NCBI GenBank assembly: GCA_050084515.1 | Contig: CM114271.1 | Location: 682,001-746,000 of the forward strand | Source of the DNA: Blasia pusilla | Lineage: Eukaryota; Marchantiophyta; Marchantiopsida; Blasiales | Length of the DNA stretch: 64,000 bases | Direction of reading: 5' to 3' | Shown here: piece by piece, positions 24,691 through 37,740 of the stretch | Layout: each line of letters starts with the position of its first letter | Numbering within the stretch: position 1 is the first letter of the stretch | Notes under the pieces: model-generated | What the model was told of the DNA's origin: nothing | Database searches by the model: none | What the model saw: only the letters and a program-made list of their open reading frames with translations | Program-made: the position numbers and the translations under genes

Positions 24691-26395
24691 GCTGCAAAGA
24701 AAGCTCTAGAAATCAGAGAATCAAAAAACTGTGATTGCAAGAGTTACGAACATGCATTGGAGGTTGCAGAATGTGGGTCTAGATCGGCGGACTTCACCTA
24801 TCTTGTAAACACCCGGCACGTGGTGAGGTTTTGAGGTTTTGAAGGCATCGCGCTGCGGGTGTCGACCATGCCGACGAAGAGTACGGCCTTGACCATATGG
24901 CATAGTATTCTCGGACTGCTACAGTTCAGACCATGGCCCGTTGTGTGACGTTGATCTACCTTCTACTGCAATATATACAGAGATTTTTTGTGTCAATCAA
25001 ATCAGTCTTGACATTGGATTTTCCTGTGTCTCATGAACTTCCATCGATTCTGATGAAAGCTTCCCAACATCAGTCTAGATGTTCGGATTCTCGTGTTGAT
25101 GTCAGCTCTCTGCCTTGATTGCCTTGTTTCTCAGAGGTTAAAACTGGGAAGCTGGGAAGTAAAACGCTGGGATCTGATATGTTGGCAAAACCATTATTGG
25201 GAAAGGCATGAATGGTCTGGCTCATTTTTTTATGGTCACAGCTACAATCCTGACTTTGGTTTACACAGGCACCGATTGGTTGGATGCTCCACTGAGGGTT
25301 TCTTCTGGCACCACTTGCTGACCTTTCTCTCAAGGTTATCCATGGCTTCCTGTGCCTCATCATCCAGGGCAAAGACTAGCCTGTTTGCAAAAGGCAAAGT
25401 GAAAGTCCTATGCAAGTTGTGAACGTTGTTACCAGATCGCTGTTGGCTAGCATATCTCGTAGCAAGTCTTTAGCTCAATGTAGCTCTCAAACCTTGTACA
25501 ACCTTTTTGCACTCGGCATAGGGGACTGGCATTTTTGCAAACCGATTCTGAATGGTACTGTATGAAGTGCAGACCACTTGATGTGTGCTGGTACGCCAGG
25601 GCACAGAACCTCTAACTAATGAAAAAGCACTGCCAATTAGTGACTAACCTGTAGTAGTGCACATAGTATAACATTCACTCCTGAATAGACACACTGAATC
25701 CTGATGGAAGGAAGGTGGGCCATTTATCCTCCCGAGAAAATGATGAGTCATATACTTAGTTTGGGAGTAAACCTCTTGGGAGCGAAGCTTGGAAGGTTGG
25801 TGAGACTGACAAACATCATCAAGGTATGGAGGAGCTAGATACGGTGAATCCGTTCGATCTGTACGTTGGTCAGAAGGGGAAATATCCTGGGTAAGTTTAC
25901 CGCAAGCTAAAACCACGAAAATTTAGAAGTTGAGTTTGGAAGTTGGACATGATTTATAGTGATCGTGATGCAGATAAAATGATTATAATGCAGAAAATTT
26001 TCGGTGAAATGATATATGAATGGAAGTTCGAAATTGTAAACTAAGAGTGCCGACTTTCCATGGTCCTTTTCGGCAGACGTGAAGCTTAAGCATGTGGAAA
26101 GTAACCGATGTGATAAACCCCAAACTCCTACCCAAAAGCTTTGTACAGCTCTTGTGAACCAGAAAGTGATTACTAGGAAGCGGCCGTGGCTAATCCCTAG
26201 TTAATAACTAGATGAACTAGTAAACCGACGTGGAACAACATGATGGCAAAACACCATTGAAATGAAAGTTAATTACATGCAACGAATATCTCACCTTCAT
26301 AGTAGAAAACTTCATGCATATGTCATACAATTAAACAATGAACTTCAACGGAAACCTTGTCAAAAACCACAAGGACATACATAATCAACCAAATT
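24691..26395. other. eL36 3' flank and intergenic sequence
   Basis: The first few hundred bases probably include the eL36 3' UTR. No further coding exon was found. Open frames near 25,093-25,422 (+) and 25,070-25,372 (-) overlap each other and match nothing I know. Confidence 0.4.
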
Positions 26396-26995
26396 CAAGA
26401 AAGAAGGGGGATACACCAAATTCACTAATAGCAAAGACAATATTGACCAATACCTAGAGAACTATGATTACTAATAAGTGGGCCTCTAGTAGTGCTCTCT
26501 CCGATCATCTAGGCCCCACCATAAAAATCCATTTTTCTAGGCACGTTGCAAAGCCATGGAGATCCGTTGTCTACAATAAGAAATCGTAGTGGTTAAGGAC
26601 AATCCATTTCTCAATTGGAGAAGACGGACGCAACACATAAGGAACAAGTCAAATCTGTCCCCCATAGCCCCGTACATCTCAATGATTAGGGGGACAAATC
26701 GATGTCCATCATGAAGTCGACTATAAATATGGGTCGTCTTTATCGCCGCCGCTCCTTGTAGCAATCTCCCTTGTGCCACCACTTGGGCTCGCACCGCCTC
26801 CCGCGTAGGATCCATCATTACAACATCCGTCATCACCACCTTAGACTCCCGCGCCATGTAAAGATCAGCACGGATAAGGGAATCCCACATGGAGTAGTGC
26901 CTCGCTCTCTCTCTCTGCACATGAAAGCCACTCTCGCGAATAATTCAGAATATGATATCCCGCATTGCATCGTGAATGACTATCCTCTCACCCCC
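26396..26995 (-). mobile_element. truncated copy of the R2-like element (3' region)
   Basis: The minus strand matches the C-terminal region of the element at 3,250-3,830: HYSMWDSLIRADLYMARE, DPTREAVRAQVVAQGRLLQG and MYGAMGDRFDLFL. It covers only the last 600 bp of coding sequence and lacks roughly the final 110 bp of the 3' tail. It is more diverged than the copy at 58.9 kb. Lacking the 5' part is typical of non-LTR insertions made by target-primed reverse transcription. It lies between the two host genes. Confidence 0.8.
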
Positions 26996-27197
26996 AGAAA
27001 GCCATCATAAGTATCTTTCATGATGAAATTTGTGGACAATCGGGCATGTCAAACATTTCAGATTACTCATATTAAAAAACTATCCATATTACTATTGGAG
27101 TGTCATTATTCAGACATCTTTCATGATGAAATCTGGCAATTATAATTGTTTGGGATTTGACCTATCAAGTTTACCAGTTAAGTTGGTTCATTTAAAA

Positions 27198-27682
27198 TTT
27201 CCCGTCTTGAATAATTAGATGAAAAGTCTTAAACTTTTCAATGTTTCCAAAGAAGATTGGCCCAATCGTTTGGAACTGTTATCAAAGACTCGTAGGTTTA
27301 GGCAGGAATGCTATTAAAATCTGCACTTCAATTGTAAGTGTCAAATCTGTTAAAAAGATTTCCGTCTTAAATAATTAGATGAAAACAGTCTTAAACCTTT
27401 CAATGTTTCCAAAGATGATTGGCCCAATCGTTTGAAACTGTTGTCAAAGACTCGTAGGTTTAGGCAGGAATGCTCTTAAATTCTGCACTTCGATTGTAAG
27501 TGTCAAATCTGTTAAAAAGATTTCCCGTCTTGAATAATTAGATGAAAACAGTCTTAAAACTTTTCAATGTTTCCAAAGATGATTGACCCAATCGTTTAGA
27601 ACTGTCGTCAAAGACTCGTAGGTTTAGGCAGGAATGCTCTTAAAATCTGCACTTCAATTGTAAGTGTCAAATCTGTTAAAAA
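27198..27682. repeat. tandem repeat, 3 x about 161 bp
   Basis: Units start at 27,198, 27,359 and 27,521 with TTTCCCGTCTTGAATAATTA or close variants and end AATCTGTTAAAAA. Identity between units is high, so this is a recent triplication. It lies downstream of the PEX4 gene with no coding content. Confidence 0.93.
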
Positions 27683-28191
27683 TCATTGCATGAGATATAC
27701 AGACGTCACAATTCATCCCGTGCAGTGAACATGTGAAAGGATCATACACATTTCCATCAAAGAGTGGATAACTTTTGGGTGATAAATGACACCAATCAAT
27801 TGATCTCATGTGTGCACTAGAAGTCACTGATCAATCTTTTTCTTTGTTGAGATAAATAGAGAAGTTAACAATCTCCTTTCACTCTTTCCAATACATCCCA
27901 TCACTCTCATCTCCTACCCATAGATGTGATTTCAGGTGCTTTACCAACTCGTGAAATCTTCCCACTCCATTTCAATCCTGTTCATATTTGAGCAAAGTAG
28001 CTCCCCCCTTCGAAATCAAGACATCCCATGCTCACAGGTGAAATCACATTATCTGGAGAACTGCCCATCAAATTTTGGCCTTTTAACAGTGTTCCAACAT
28101 ACGTTGATCTGCAATAATACCACTGGCATTCATAGGTTCCCTATGAACGTCAGTGGTACAAACTAATGACTTGAGCTAATTATCATCTTGC
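27683..28191. other. PEX4 3' flank
   Basis: About 500 bp between the tandem repeat and the PEX4 stop codon. It should contain the PEX4 3' UTR and polyadenylation region. No coding signal was found. Confidence 0.4.
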
Positions 28192-30108
28192 TTAAGTTGT
28201 GCCATTAGTTGACATGGCTGCTAGCCTTGTGTACATGAGAGCCATCGATTGGTACCCTCGATTGTCGCCTGATCGCAATAAGTTCCCTGTCAGATTTCAC
28301 AACACACAGGGTTGTCAAGCAAGGCGACATATTGCAATAATCCAACAGTACAGTGCAATTTAAACAGGTGACGATGAAGTTCAATACATTTTATCACTTC
28401 GTTTAGATATTTATATTTACTAGTAAGAAATGCTTCTGCTTTCCAATAGCTATAAATGATTCTTAGAAGCCTATTTCCAAATTTCAGATCTGCCTGCATG
28501 ATCTACTCATCAAGACAGACATTTAAAGACTTGACAAATCAAGAACCTATTGTCCCTTTTTGACCCAGCAATGATCCCTTGCTGCATCAAAAAAGCATGC
28601 AGATTGGACAAGAAGTTGTTACTCTGCGTGCACGTACCACAGTCACAATTAAGAGGGCTATCTGCCTCTGGATGTGCTAAGAGTGCAATGACAGCTCGGC
28701 ATACTGACTGCAGAGTCCAAGCAGGACTCCATGCTGTCTTCAAGATATCCAGACAAATCTCGCCTGTCTGCAAGCAGTCTCCAGTCAGCTCCCTTCCAAA
28801 GCGGTACTTCAACACCATGCTTTCCATCGTACATGGAATGCAAGTCTCTCAGTGACAAAGCTATTTCCCTTGCTCCTGATAAAACTCGGAGCAAGGGGCT
28901 ACCAACTAATTGAGTTTGCCTATTCACATGATTCTAGTCATGCTGCTGCTTGAGTGCGCCAAGACCAGACCAGAATCAAGATTCTGGATTCCATTGCGTC
29001 GATGCCCTTGCGTCAACAATGAGGCTCCGACACCATGCCTGCCACCAGGAATGGACTGGGAGCCCTTCAATCACTTCCAGGCATCTGCAAAGGCCATTGC
29101 CTCACTGCTGATAAATTCTGGGCAGGGACCTACTGACTAGTTCAGTTTGACTACACAAATAATTGTGGTCATGCTGCATGAGTTTGCCAAGACCAGACAA
29201 GATTTTGGACTCCAGTGTAAAGGTGCGAACTTGCCCAGCGAGGACCTACTTCTGGCAGCTGTGGGAGAATCCTGCACCAAAAACACAGGTCCCTCTCCAA
29301 CCCTTGTAGACCACCAAATTCTAGGAAGAAGACACAAGCAAACCCAATGTGATGGAATGACAACAATCTAGTCAAGGTGTAGCCTCCCCTGCATATACTT
29401 CTGCATATTAAGAAGAACAAGTCCTCACTATCCTCCACTGGAGAGGAATGATGGGTGAAAATCGACCTGACCAGACTGTAAACCCCACTGAAGTGGAAGC
29501 GATGACCAAAGTTCTGATAAAGATAGTCCCGCGAGAGAGAACTAACCTTGAAGTGAACATTGGGATGAAAGATCTTCGTCACAAAACGAACTTGTGGTGG
29601 CACCAAAGGATACTGCTCTGGAACATTGATAGCAAGCTGGAACAATCCTTCTTGGTACGGAGTATCGGTTGGTCCCTATCCCACAGACCATGAATGGAGT
29701 CAGATAGGCGTGCTTCAAGCGGGTAGATAAAGTGCAACCCTGGGCATTAGAGTTTAGGTTCTCACATTACTTACATTGTATACTATTTTCTACGCTGTGG
29801 TGTATGAGAATGTAAAGAGAGATTTTCAATCTGAGCTGAATTCTGGACCAAGTAGATTCCCAGTCACTAACTCTAGGAGTACCTGAAAAGCGAAACAGCT
29901 TGACCAACTACGCAGCTCTTGGAGAGAAGGAATCGCCCATTTAAGCCATTAGTTTGTTGAAAGCTTCGTGATCTACCTTTATGTATCCAGTCCAACGGTA
30001 TATGTTGTTTTCATCACATAACAGCTGAATATCTGAATCCTGCCCTCGATCCCTTTGTACTTCTTTGTACTCCTTAAAAAGTCTAGCTCTTGATGCCTGT
30101 GGTTCCAT
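28192..30108 (-). CDS. PEX4: peroxisomal ubiquitin-conjugating enzyme PEX4 (UBC21-like), four exons
   Basis: E2 enzyme that, anchored to peroxisomes by PEX22, ubiquitinates the import receptor PEX5 so that it can be recycled. Exons on the minus strand: 30,108-29,977 (44 codons, MEPQASRARLFKEYKEVQRD onward), 29,675-29,547 (43 codons, GPTDTPYQEGLFQLAINVPE onward), 28,767-28,638 (TGEICLDILKTAWSPAWTLQ onward) and 28,286-28,192 (NLLRSGDNRGYQSMALMYTR onward, then TAA). All donors start GT and acceptors end AG: GTAGAT/GATAG, GTTAGT/TTGCAG, GTACGT/GACAG. The total is 486 nt, or 161 residues, against about 157 in Arabidopsis. The E2 fold is complete, with KIFHPNVHF (HPN motif) and the catalytic Cys at residue 92 in GEICLDIL. 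The start is the only in-frame ATG next to the conserved QASRARLF, but CCACAG before GCATCA could be an acceptor, so an additional upstream first exon is possible. Confidence 0.93.
28800..29266. repeat. diverged tandem duplication inside PEX4 intron 2
   Basis: The blocks at about 28,811-28,990 and 29,030-29,225 share ACACCATGC, TGATAAA(A/T)(C/T)TC, GTCATGCTGC and GCCAAGACCAGAC, offset by about 220-235 bp. The duplication accounts for much of the 779-bp intron and leaves the flanking splice sites intact. Confidence 0.6.
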
Positions 30109-30606
30109 TAGATGTTCAGAATTACAAAAAGTTGGTAGGAGGCAGATGACTGGATATATCATAGCACAACTGACCCAAAAGCCAGAAATCTTTCTTCCAG
30201 AGAAGAGGTCTTCCAAATTCCCCCACCTCCAGACTCACTATTAAAGACGAACCAACCGATAATTGAGTGTACCTATGATTTCCTTGACCAAAGCTTCAAA
30301 TCGCCATATTGAAACTACTCATTGCAGGAGACATTTTCAAAAATCTGCAGTTTCATGGCACTCAATAGTGGACACTCTTCGAGAATTCCCATGATTCCCC
30401 AACACAACCACGGAAAGTCGGAACTTCCAATTTGTGTAGGGGGGTATCTTACCATCTTCCCTCACGGGGTTCAATAGGATTCTTCAAGGATCCTGTTCGT
30501 AGAAGAAAACTCTCCAATTGCTAACTGAAAACCACATTAAACTTCACTTAGACAGAGGAGAATGTCGATCCTTAGGGCACCAACCACACTCTGTGTACTA
30601 TTGCAA
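30109..30606. promoter_or_regulatory. upstream region of PEX4 with a dispersed repeat
   Basis: It holds the presumed PEX4 promoter and 5' UTR. The segment 30,440-30,600 (TACCATCTTCCCTCACGGGG to CACCAACCACACT) recurs at about 33,890-34,040, so part of the region is repetitive. No TATA box could be assigned with confidence. Confidence 0.4.
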
Positions 30607-30918
30607 ACTAGGAGAGCAAGAGCGACAGAGAGCGGAGATCCGCCATGAGCCCAATCATGCGAAGGTCAAGTGACGAATCCGCAAACCCTGCAAAGCAAAT
30701 CACATCCCGCGGCCGAAGCACACACCTGACTGCTCACAATCAACGGCCCACACACAAGTTGACTAGGAGAGCAAGAGCGACACAGAGAGCGGAGGCCCCC
30801 GATGAGCCCAACCATGCGAAGGTCAAGAGACGGATCCGCAAACCCTGCAAAGCAATTCACATCCCGCGACCGAAGCACACACCTGACTGCTCACAATCAA
30901 CGGCCCACACACAAGTTG
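30607..30918. repeat. tandem duplication, 2 x about 155 bp
   Basis: The unit from ACTAGGAGAGCAAGAGCGAC (30,607) to CACACACAAGTTG is repeated from 30,762 with few differences, so the duplication is recent. It creates a spurious repetitive open frame (30,645-31,055) that I do not regard as a gene. Confidence 0.93.
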
Positions 30919-31388
30919 TATCCCGCGAGCTTGCACCCTACAGACAAAGGCAGGCACTATCCACCCGGATAGGAATGTGTTCGATACGATATTTCGCTTT
31001 GACGACAGAACGAGAGATCCACGAGCGAAGAGAGAAGGAGAAAGAATTCCAATGAGACGCCAACAAGAGAAGTGAAGGAACGCCACTAGCGACGAAGGAA
31101 GATCGCAGTGACAGAATTGTGAAGGAACGCCAGAAACAAGCTAGAACCTGCAAGAAACCGAAGAAACAAAAGCGAAAGAAGTGAACAAAGCAAGAGCGTA
31201 GAAAGATCAGGAACCGGAGCATGAATCCCTGGGAGCGCGAAACCGGAGAGCCACCGCCCTAAACCCGATGGACGGAACGGATATGAACCGTCCGTCCATC
31301 AGATTCAGGCTAACCCGATACCTTAACACGAATGTGAAAGTGGCAGAGCCGGAATGCGAAAGCAAATTCCGTCCGTCCTCCCAAGTCC

Positions 31389-31558
31389 AGCTTTGTGTCC
31401 GCCCTATAGGACCCCGGCCCCACCCCTATGGGGCCAGCTCCCTACAAGTCACAATAGGGCAATCATCGTTAGTCAGCTTTGTGTCCGCCCCATAGGACCC
31501 CGGCCCCACCCCCATGGGGCCAGCTCCATGCAAGTCACAATAGGGTAATCATCGTTAT
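31389..31558. repeat. tandem duplication, 2 x 86 bp, GC-rich hairpin units
   Basis: AGCTTTGTGTCCGCCC starts at 31,389 and again at 31,475. Each unit holds a perfect small hairpin (GGCCCCA and TGGGGCC around six bases) and ends AATCATCGTTA. Near-identity points to recent duplication. Confidence 0.92.
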
Positions 31559-32639
31559 TTTTTTCGCACATATTTACGCGTGCCAATTTATATCGTAAGG
31601 GCGCAAATTCTGTTGGAGTCCCATGAATTTCATCCATCGGATCGACCAAGATTCGGAACAATGAGACGGGTCCTCGCGACGTCCTGATGACCTCGGCCGC
31701 ATGGGACCGGGTCCTTAAGGGCAGGTCCCCATGGCACAAGTTCGAGGTCGCGGGGTTCCAATTTTGACGAATTTAAGGATTAAATACTGGTCTATGGTCC
31801 GTCCACGGCGCAGAAATTCCAAGGACGATCCTTAGATTGTTAAAGTGTATCACATACATGCCTAAACCGGTTTCGTAACCGAAATTGCTTGACCGCCACT
31901 GACATGGCCCAAAATTGTAATCAGAACTAGGCTAGAATCCCAATGCGAGGACCCGGAGGAGGTTTCCATGGAGACATGCCCTAAGAGCCGGGTCCCACGG
32001 GCAAGAAGTCACCACTTTTTATGCGTCCAGAACTTTGGGAGCATAAACTCTCCGGAATCCTTACGACCCTGAGTATTATCTGTCTGGAGGTTATTACAAA
32101 CATTTGATCTATTTTCTTAAATTGTCCGTTGGAAAATCAATTTGGTCGTAGAAATGAGGTTGTCGCGATCTCTATGGTCGTCCATGAGACCCGACCCTTA
32201 TCCTATGGGCCTTTTCTTGGGATCGCGTGCAACCCCAAGTAAAGGCTTTCACGGTGGAATCATCAACTAGCCATCAATACTTAGCTGGTTTATTCTACCT
32301 GCCAATCTACCTGCCAAACTCCATAAAAAAAAGTGAGAACAACAGGTTTTATCAAATTTCTTACCGGTTGGGGAGGGCGCAAGGACGAAGCTCCTTTCTT
32401 TCGCTCAAAATTTCTGGACGCAAGAAATGTGATGACTCCGTGAAAACCATGGTCTTTGCATGATACCAAAAACTTTGAAAATCACCATAATAATTATATA
32501 AAATAATCCCTTTTTATAATTTTTCCGGATTAGTTAAAACTGTTGGGCATTGACTGATTCCAGCGAAAGAAGTTGTTCCGCCTTTGGAGTCGAAAGGCCC
32601 AACCTTTCGCAAGGGAAGGCAAACACTTTCTCTCTGGTT
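31559..32639. other. intergenic, nothing recognised
   Basis: Mixed-composition sequence without an identifiable domain. Scattered GGGACC, GACCCG and GGGTCC motifs resemble the preceding GC-rich repeat but do not form a measurable array. Confidence 0.35.
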
Positions 32640-33125
32640 GTCCCAAGTTCAAAGGTCGGACTTTTCGCAAAGGAAGGAACAACAACAAAGGAAGAACTAT
32701 CAGTGACGTAACCCAAGTTCTTTGTTGATACTTCAAAGGATTCTTTTCTGATTCCTTTCTTCCATATTTCTTCCCCTTTCTTCCTTATCCAAAATGCGAC
32801 GTGGCCCAGTTCCCATGTGATTTGTTTCCAATTCTATTCCCCTTTCTTTCTTTCTTTCTTTCTTGTCTAAACTCCAAACTCCAAAAGCCATACCTTTCAC
32901 GAAGGAGGAAGCGATGGCAGAAAGAAGAAGTATCAATGACGTGGCCCAATTTTCAGTAGATGATTTGATTCTTCTCTCGTTTTCCCTCTTCTCTCTCTGT
33001 CACTCTCTCTTCCAAAGGCCAAACCTTTCGCGGAGGAAGCAACAACGACGGACGAAAATACTAATAGTGACATGGCGCTTTCTCTATTTGATTTGATTTT
33101 TCTCCTCCTCCTCCTCCTCCTCTCT
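32640..33125. repeat. degenerate tandem array with ACGT-core motifs
   Basis: Three to four imperfect units share a CCTTTCGC- or CTTTTCGCAAAGGA-like block, then an AAGAAGTATCA-like block, then a TGACGTGGCCCA-like block (variants at 32,702, 32,795, 32,937 and 33,069), then a pyrimidine-rich stretch. Units are 110-220 bp long. TGACGTGG is the classic plant bZIP/G-box-type core, so the array could act as a regulatory cluster, but this is inference. Confidence 0.5.
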
Positions 33126-33889
33126 CTCTTGCTTGTGATTCCCATGTCTTTGGTGGTTCGATTGAGGCGTTGGGTCCGTTTGGGGATGCGAGCTTGATCT
33201 ACTGGTGAGTCGGAGCATTGAGTGAAGGCAAATTGTGGTACTTAGGAAGAAGCGTGGGCGGAAAGATTTAGGGTTTGGAGATTGAGTTGCTACTACGGAT
33301 GGGAAGGAAGGAAGGAAGGGGCAATGTTTTGGGTATGAGGCAGTCAAGTTGTTGTGCGATTTTGGTGAATTGGAGGTAGAGGATTTGTTTGTAATTAACT
33401 TGAGAAATGGAGGTGGTTGGAAGAAGTGTTTCCTGAATCGGTAGTTGGGTGGATACTTTCAACAACACCATTGCCGAGAGCACTAGTTTTGTTGAACTTA
33501 GGGGGAAGCTATGGGTGATTTCGTGTTAGTTTTGAGGGTGTGGTGTGGATATCTGTGTCGTGCTTGGAAAAGATGATTTCAGATTTGGTGGCGTTGTGAA
33601 TGGTTTCAATAGATTGGCACTAGTATTGTGAAGCTATGGTTAATTTCATGATGATTTCAAGGTTAAGATAGTGTCTGTGCCATTTGAATGATGAATAGGG
33701 TTTGTTTGTTCTCTGCTAAATTGGTGGACTTATGGCTGATTTCAATGGATGGGCATCCATGGTGTTGTTGTGAAACTTTGTTGGAAGTTGTGGTTAATTT
33801 TGTGATGATCTTAAGGTTGAGAAATGCTTCCGTCATGTGGATTATTAGTAGGGTTTGTGGGGTCTACTACGTGGCTCTCTTAAATGGAA
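33126..33889. other. intergenic, nothing recognised
   Basis: G/T-rich sequence (plus strand) with short internal similarities such as GAAGCTATGG and TTGTGAAGC at 33,500-33,640. A 103-codon frame at 33,688-33,999 (+) has no recognisable domain. Confidence 0.35.
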
Positions 33890-34177
33890 GGGTATCATAC
33901 CATCTTCCCTCATTAGGTTCAATAAGATTCTTCAAGGATCTTGTTCGTAGAAGAAAAATCTCCAATTGCTATGTGAAAACAACATTAAACTTTACTTAGA
34001 CATATATGAATGTTGATCCTTAGGCACCAACCACACTATGTCAAACCTCTCAAAGCGCTGATTGTAAAAATGAGACTGCCTTAGAAAAACATCATGTCCA
34101 GTACCAAATTACCTCTCCAAGCGGTGATTGTAAAAATAAGACTGCCTTAGAAAAACATCATGTCCAGTACCAAATCC
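33890..34177. repeat. dispersed repeat copy followed by a 2 x 66 bp tandem duplication
   Basis: 33,890-34,040 matches 30,440-30,600 near PEX4. It is followed by two units starting CCTCTC at 34,046 and 34,112, each reading through AGACTGCCTTAGAAAAAC to GTACCAAAT. The two 66-bp units are almost identical. Confidence 0.85.
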
Positions 34178-35821
<1,644 letters not shown>

Positions 35822-36502
35822 AGCCGTTTTTCCACACGATTATTTTAACTAGGGTTAGTTAATCACAGTTAGACTAACTCGAGATTATGGTTAGGGGTAG
35901 GGTGAGGGTTGCTTGTACATACCCTATATAATTGAGAAGAGGACCAGCCTCTTCTCAACCTTTCTACAAGGAAATTTTGATGTGGGAAAACACAAAGTTG
36001 GTATTTACAAGTGAATCCTTCATTGGCATGGGCACATATGTAGGCTGCATCTTTTGTATCGTAGTCCACTTCATCATGACATATGTTTGGCTTCAAGGTG
36101 CTCTTGAGCACATCTTCTCCCTTTCAGCAAATCGATTATGACATAATTTTCAAGTATATCATTTGCCCTCCCAATAACCATGAGTATGACTTTGCGTATT
36201 GCCTTGTTTCTTACAAGGCAATACCTTCTCATTTATGAAAACCTATGTACCAAAAGAAATCTTCAATTTCACCAGTGATCATTTGCACAATCCATTTGTG
36301 GGCATCCTAGATGTAGGATGCATCTTAAAAGTGTGATGCCACCTCTCTATGGCAACATTAGTATCTTGGTTGGAACTTGCATGCTTACAATATTTCTCCG
36401 ACCAGATGACGAATTTTGGATGTCAATAGTTCACATAATACTTCATAAAGTGATTCTATCCCAATCTACTTGCGCATTAAACAATAAGAGGCATCGATTA
36501 GA

Positions 36503-37290
36503 TGTGCAACAACACAAATAAAAGGTTAAAATTTGGAAATGTCAAACCACAAATTGTTGTAAAAGCATTGTATGAAAATTATACGAGTGATAGGCAATAA
36601 CATACCTTCATTATGGCAGTATATGATACCACCCAAGTTTTTATTCATGTCAGCCTTTGTGATTGGACAACGCTTTCATTGATGTGAATTCTTCAACTAA
36701 TTCTTCCTCACATACCATAGGCAATGGTCTACAAGAATGGTAGGAAATACTTCTTTGATAGCAGATTGCTCCTCGAGTCCTCTTCAGAGTCAGCGACAAT
36801 AAAGCAAGATGGCTTCCACTTAGGTGTATTACCTCCTTTGTCATCTGTCTATATATATCTATCTACCCAATCCTTGATATGAAACGATAAGGGGAATCAA
36901 CAGAATGTGCAACAACATAAATACAAGGTTACAACTTGGAAATGTCAAACCACAAATTACTGTAAAAGTATTATATAAAAATGATACGAGTGATAGGGAA
37001 TAACATACCTTTATTATGGCAGTATATGACACCACCCAAGTCTTTATTCATGTTAGCCTTTATAATTGGACAACGCACTCATTGATGTGAATTTTTCCAC
37101 CAATTCTTCCTCACATGTCATAGGCAACGGCCTATGGGAATCTTGGGAAATACTTCTTTGATAGTAGATTGCTCCTCTTTCGAGTCAACGACAATAAAGC
37201 AAGATGGCTTCCACTTGTGTGTGTTACCTTCTTTGTCAACTCTCTATATATCTCTATCTATCCAATCCTTGATATGAGACAAGGTCTCCA
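36503..37290. repeat. tandem duplication, 2 x about 402 bp, inside a MULE relic
   Basis: ATGTGCAACAACA at 36,503 recurs at 36,905. Both units run through GTCAAACCACAAATT, GGCAGTATATGA, GGACAACGC and GCAAGATGGCTTCCACTT to CAATCCTTGATATGA. The duplicated segment includes the coding part of the transposase relic. Confidence 0.9.
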
Positions 37291-37740
37291 CCAAATCATA
37301 ATGTTGATGTCATTTAAGGATAGCCCAAACTAGAGGCAATCCATTTTGGAACTTATCCAAACCCAACAATATGGATAGTTGGTAATGTGAACACAGAAAC
37401 AGTTGTGTTCAAAATACACAATATCCCTTAAGTGGATTTAAGGTGAAAAGATCCTCTATTCAATAAAGATGGGCTAAAAATCATATTGAAAAACATTATG
37501 AACTAACCTTGTATGTGTTTGTGTCATGGATGGCATCCATGGAGAGAGCCCCACCGTTTTGTAGCTCCAAAAGATTTTGAAGCATCAAAGGTGTTAAAAA
37601 TACAATAAAAAAAAGGTTGGCCCAACTTGGAGATAGCCTCCCTATAATATATGACATTCTTGGGATGCACTTACACCTAATGTTGAATTATTGTAGCATT
37701 ATTGGTTCCATCATAGCCCCCTTCTTGCCTTCGCATTGAA
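36590..37740 (-). mobile_element. MULE-type transposase relic
   Basis: On the minus strand the sequence reads, through stops, a block like GLSPWMPSMTQTH (frame-shifted from the MULE first catalytic block with its SMDA-HDTN motif, about 37,560-37,510). This is followed by KPSCFIV and an acidic stretch with KEEQSTIKEVFPKIP (37,215-37,140), then a CLWHVRK-type motif with the Trp codon mutated to TGA. This order matches Mutator-like transposases. The second block occurs twice because of the 402-bp duplication. No terminal inverted repeats were found. Assignment is by motif order only. Confidence 0.55.

Noticed and set aside
28510-28827. 105-codon frame containing the third PEX4 exon
   Set aside because: It reads from exon 3 into intron 3; the splice donor at 28,637 and exon 4 at 28,286 explain the gene better.
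29169-29645. 158-codon frame containing the second PEX4 exon
   Set aside because: It reads through the donor at 29,546 into intron 2; only the first 33 codons are exon.
30645-31055. 136-codon frame with repeated basic segments
   Set aside because: The repetition comes from the 155-bp tandem duplication, and similar open frames exist on the other strand; no gene signal.
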